A stretch of 29,167 nt of DNA. It comes from Collinsella sp. (GTDB lineage Bacteria; Actinomycetota; Coriobacteriia; Coriobacteriales; Coriobacteriaceae). The translations under genes and the position numbers were made by a program. Shown in pieces: positions 29,115 through 29,167 of the stretch. Location: NCBI GenBank assembly GCA_019414025.1, contig DXMU01000051.1, positions 1-29,167 of the forward strand. The letters run 5' to 3'. Position 1 is the stretch's first letter. Each line of letters opens with the position of its first letter. The notes under the pieces were generated by a model. It searched no databases. It saw only the letters and a program-made list of their open reading frames with translations, and had not been told where the DNA came from.

Positions 29115-29167
29115 ATTTCGATTTGTCGACCTGGGCGACGAAGTCAGCGAACTCCTGCTGGAGGGAA
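29083..29167 (-). CDS. hsdS: Type I restriction specificity subunit HsdS, C-terminal fragment (runs off the window)
   Basis: On the minus strand 29166-29083 reads S-L-Q-Q-E-F-A-D-F-V-A-Q-V-D-K-S-K-F, then KLGTCGGML and a stop. LQxEFAxFVxQVDKSKF is the conserved spacer/C-terminal string of HsdS subunits. After the F the family resemblance stops, exactly where the recombinase gene ends (29112-29114), and the last 32 bp overlap it antisense. The gene enters from beyond 29167. It may be a truncated (silent) hsdS cassette or the distal end of a functional one with a recombination half-site here. Confidence 0.6.
   Translation of the reverse strand, partial: SLQQEFADFVAQVDKSKFKLGTCGGML

Overview
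The window looks like a chromosomal segment of a high-GC, anaerobic gut actinobacterium of the class Coriobacteriia, most likely Collinsella or a close relative. This assignment is an inference. It rests on the order of the ribosomal genes (rpsD inside the alpha operon, zinc-type S14 and adenylate kinase), the GC-rich codon use, and a purine/diaminopropionate-type catabolic cluster typical of gut anaerobes. No rRNA or tRNA gene was seen.

Layout. (1) 1-2700: argR with its own terminator, a glycosyltransferase-like gene with a TTG start, and truA, all on the minus strand. (2) 2733-12530: a nearly continuous minus-strand block. Read in the direction of transcription it is rplE, rpsN, rpsH, rplF, rplR, rpsE, rpmD, rplO, secY, adk, map, infA, rpmJ, rpsM, rpsK, rpsD, rpoA, rplQ, ending in a strong terminator. 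The block starts abruptly at rplE; the usual upstream S10/spc genes (rplX, rplN and so on) are not next to it. (3) 12842-24341: an accessory metabolic cluster. It holds molybdenum-hydroxylase maturation genes (xdhC, yqeB, yqeC, mocA), a hydantoinase/dihydropyrimidinase (hyuA), a YgeW carbamoyltransferase, a YgeY M20 hydrolase, a YgeX diaminopropionate ammonia-lyase, and a divergent YheO/DauR-like regulator. An IS150-like IS3-family element (15552-17000, 3-bp target duplication AAT) interrupts the cluster between yqeC and hyuA. (4) 24465-29167: a proline-rich single-pass membrane protein, an AAA_14/DUF4143 ATPase preceded by four 33-bp-phased repeats, an unrecognised 177-aa protein behind a structured, pseudoknot-capable leader, a tyrosine recombinase, and at the right edge, antisense to the recombinase end, a fragment of a type I restriction specificity subunit (HsdS).

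How the genes work together. The metabolic cluster matches the E. coli ygeWXYZ-yqeBC-mocA-xdh region and the anaerobic purine/uric-acid catabolism clusters reported in gut bacteria. The maturation proteins would prepare a selenium/molybdenum hydroxylase that is not encoded here. HyuA, YgeY and YgeW would open and strip ureido intermediates, and YgeX would release pyruvate and ammonia from 2,3-diaminopropionate. Two perfect palindromes (AACAAA-N3-TTTGTT) lie between ygeX and the regulator and are good operator candidates. A large palindromic structure between ygeX and ygeY, and paired hairpins between ygeY and ygeW, suggest RNA-level control or processing.

The items most worth a second look are the ygeX-ygeY structured element, the pseudoknot-capable leader at 27059-27174, the 33-bp repeat array before the ATPase, the recombinase/HsdS pair (probably a phase-variable restriction locus), and the break in the ribosomal cluster before rplE.
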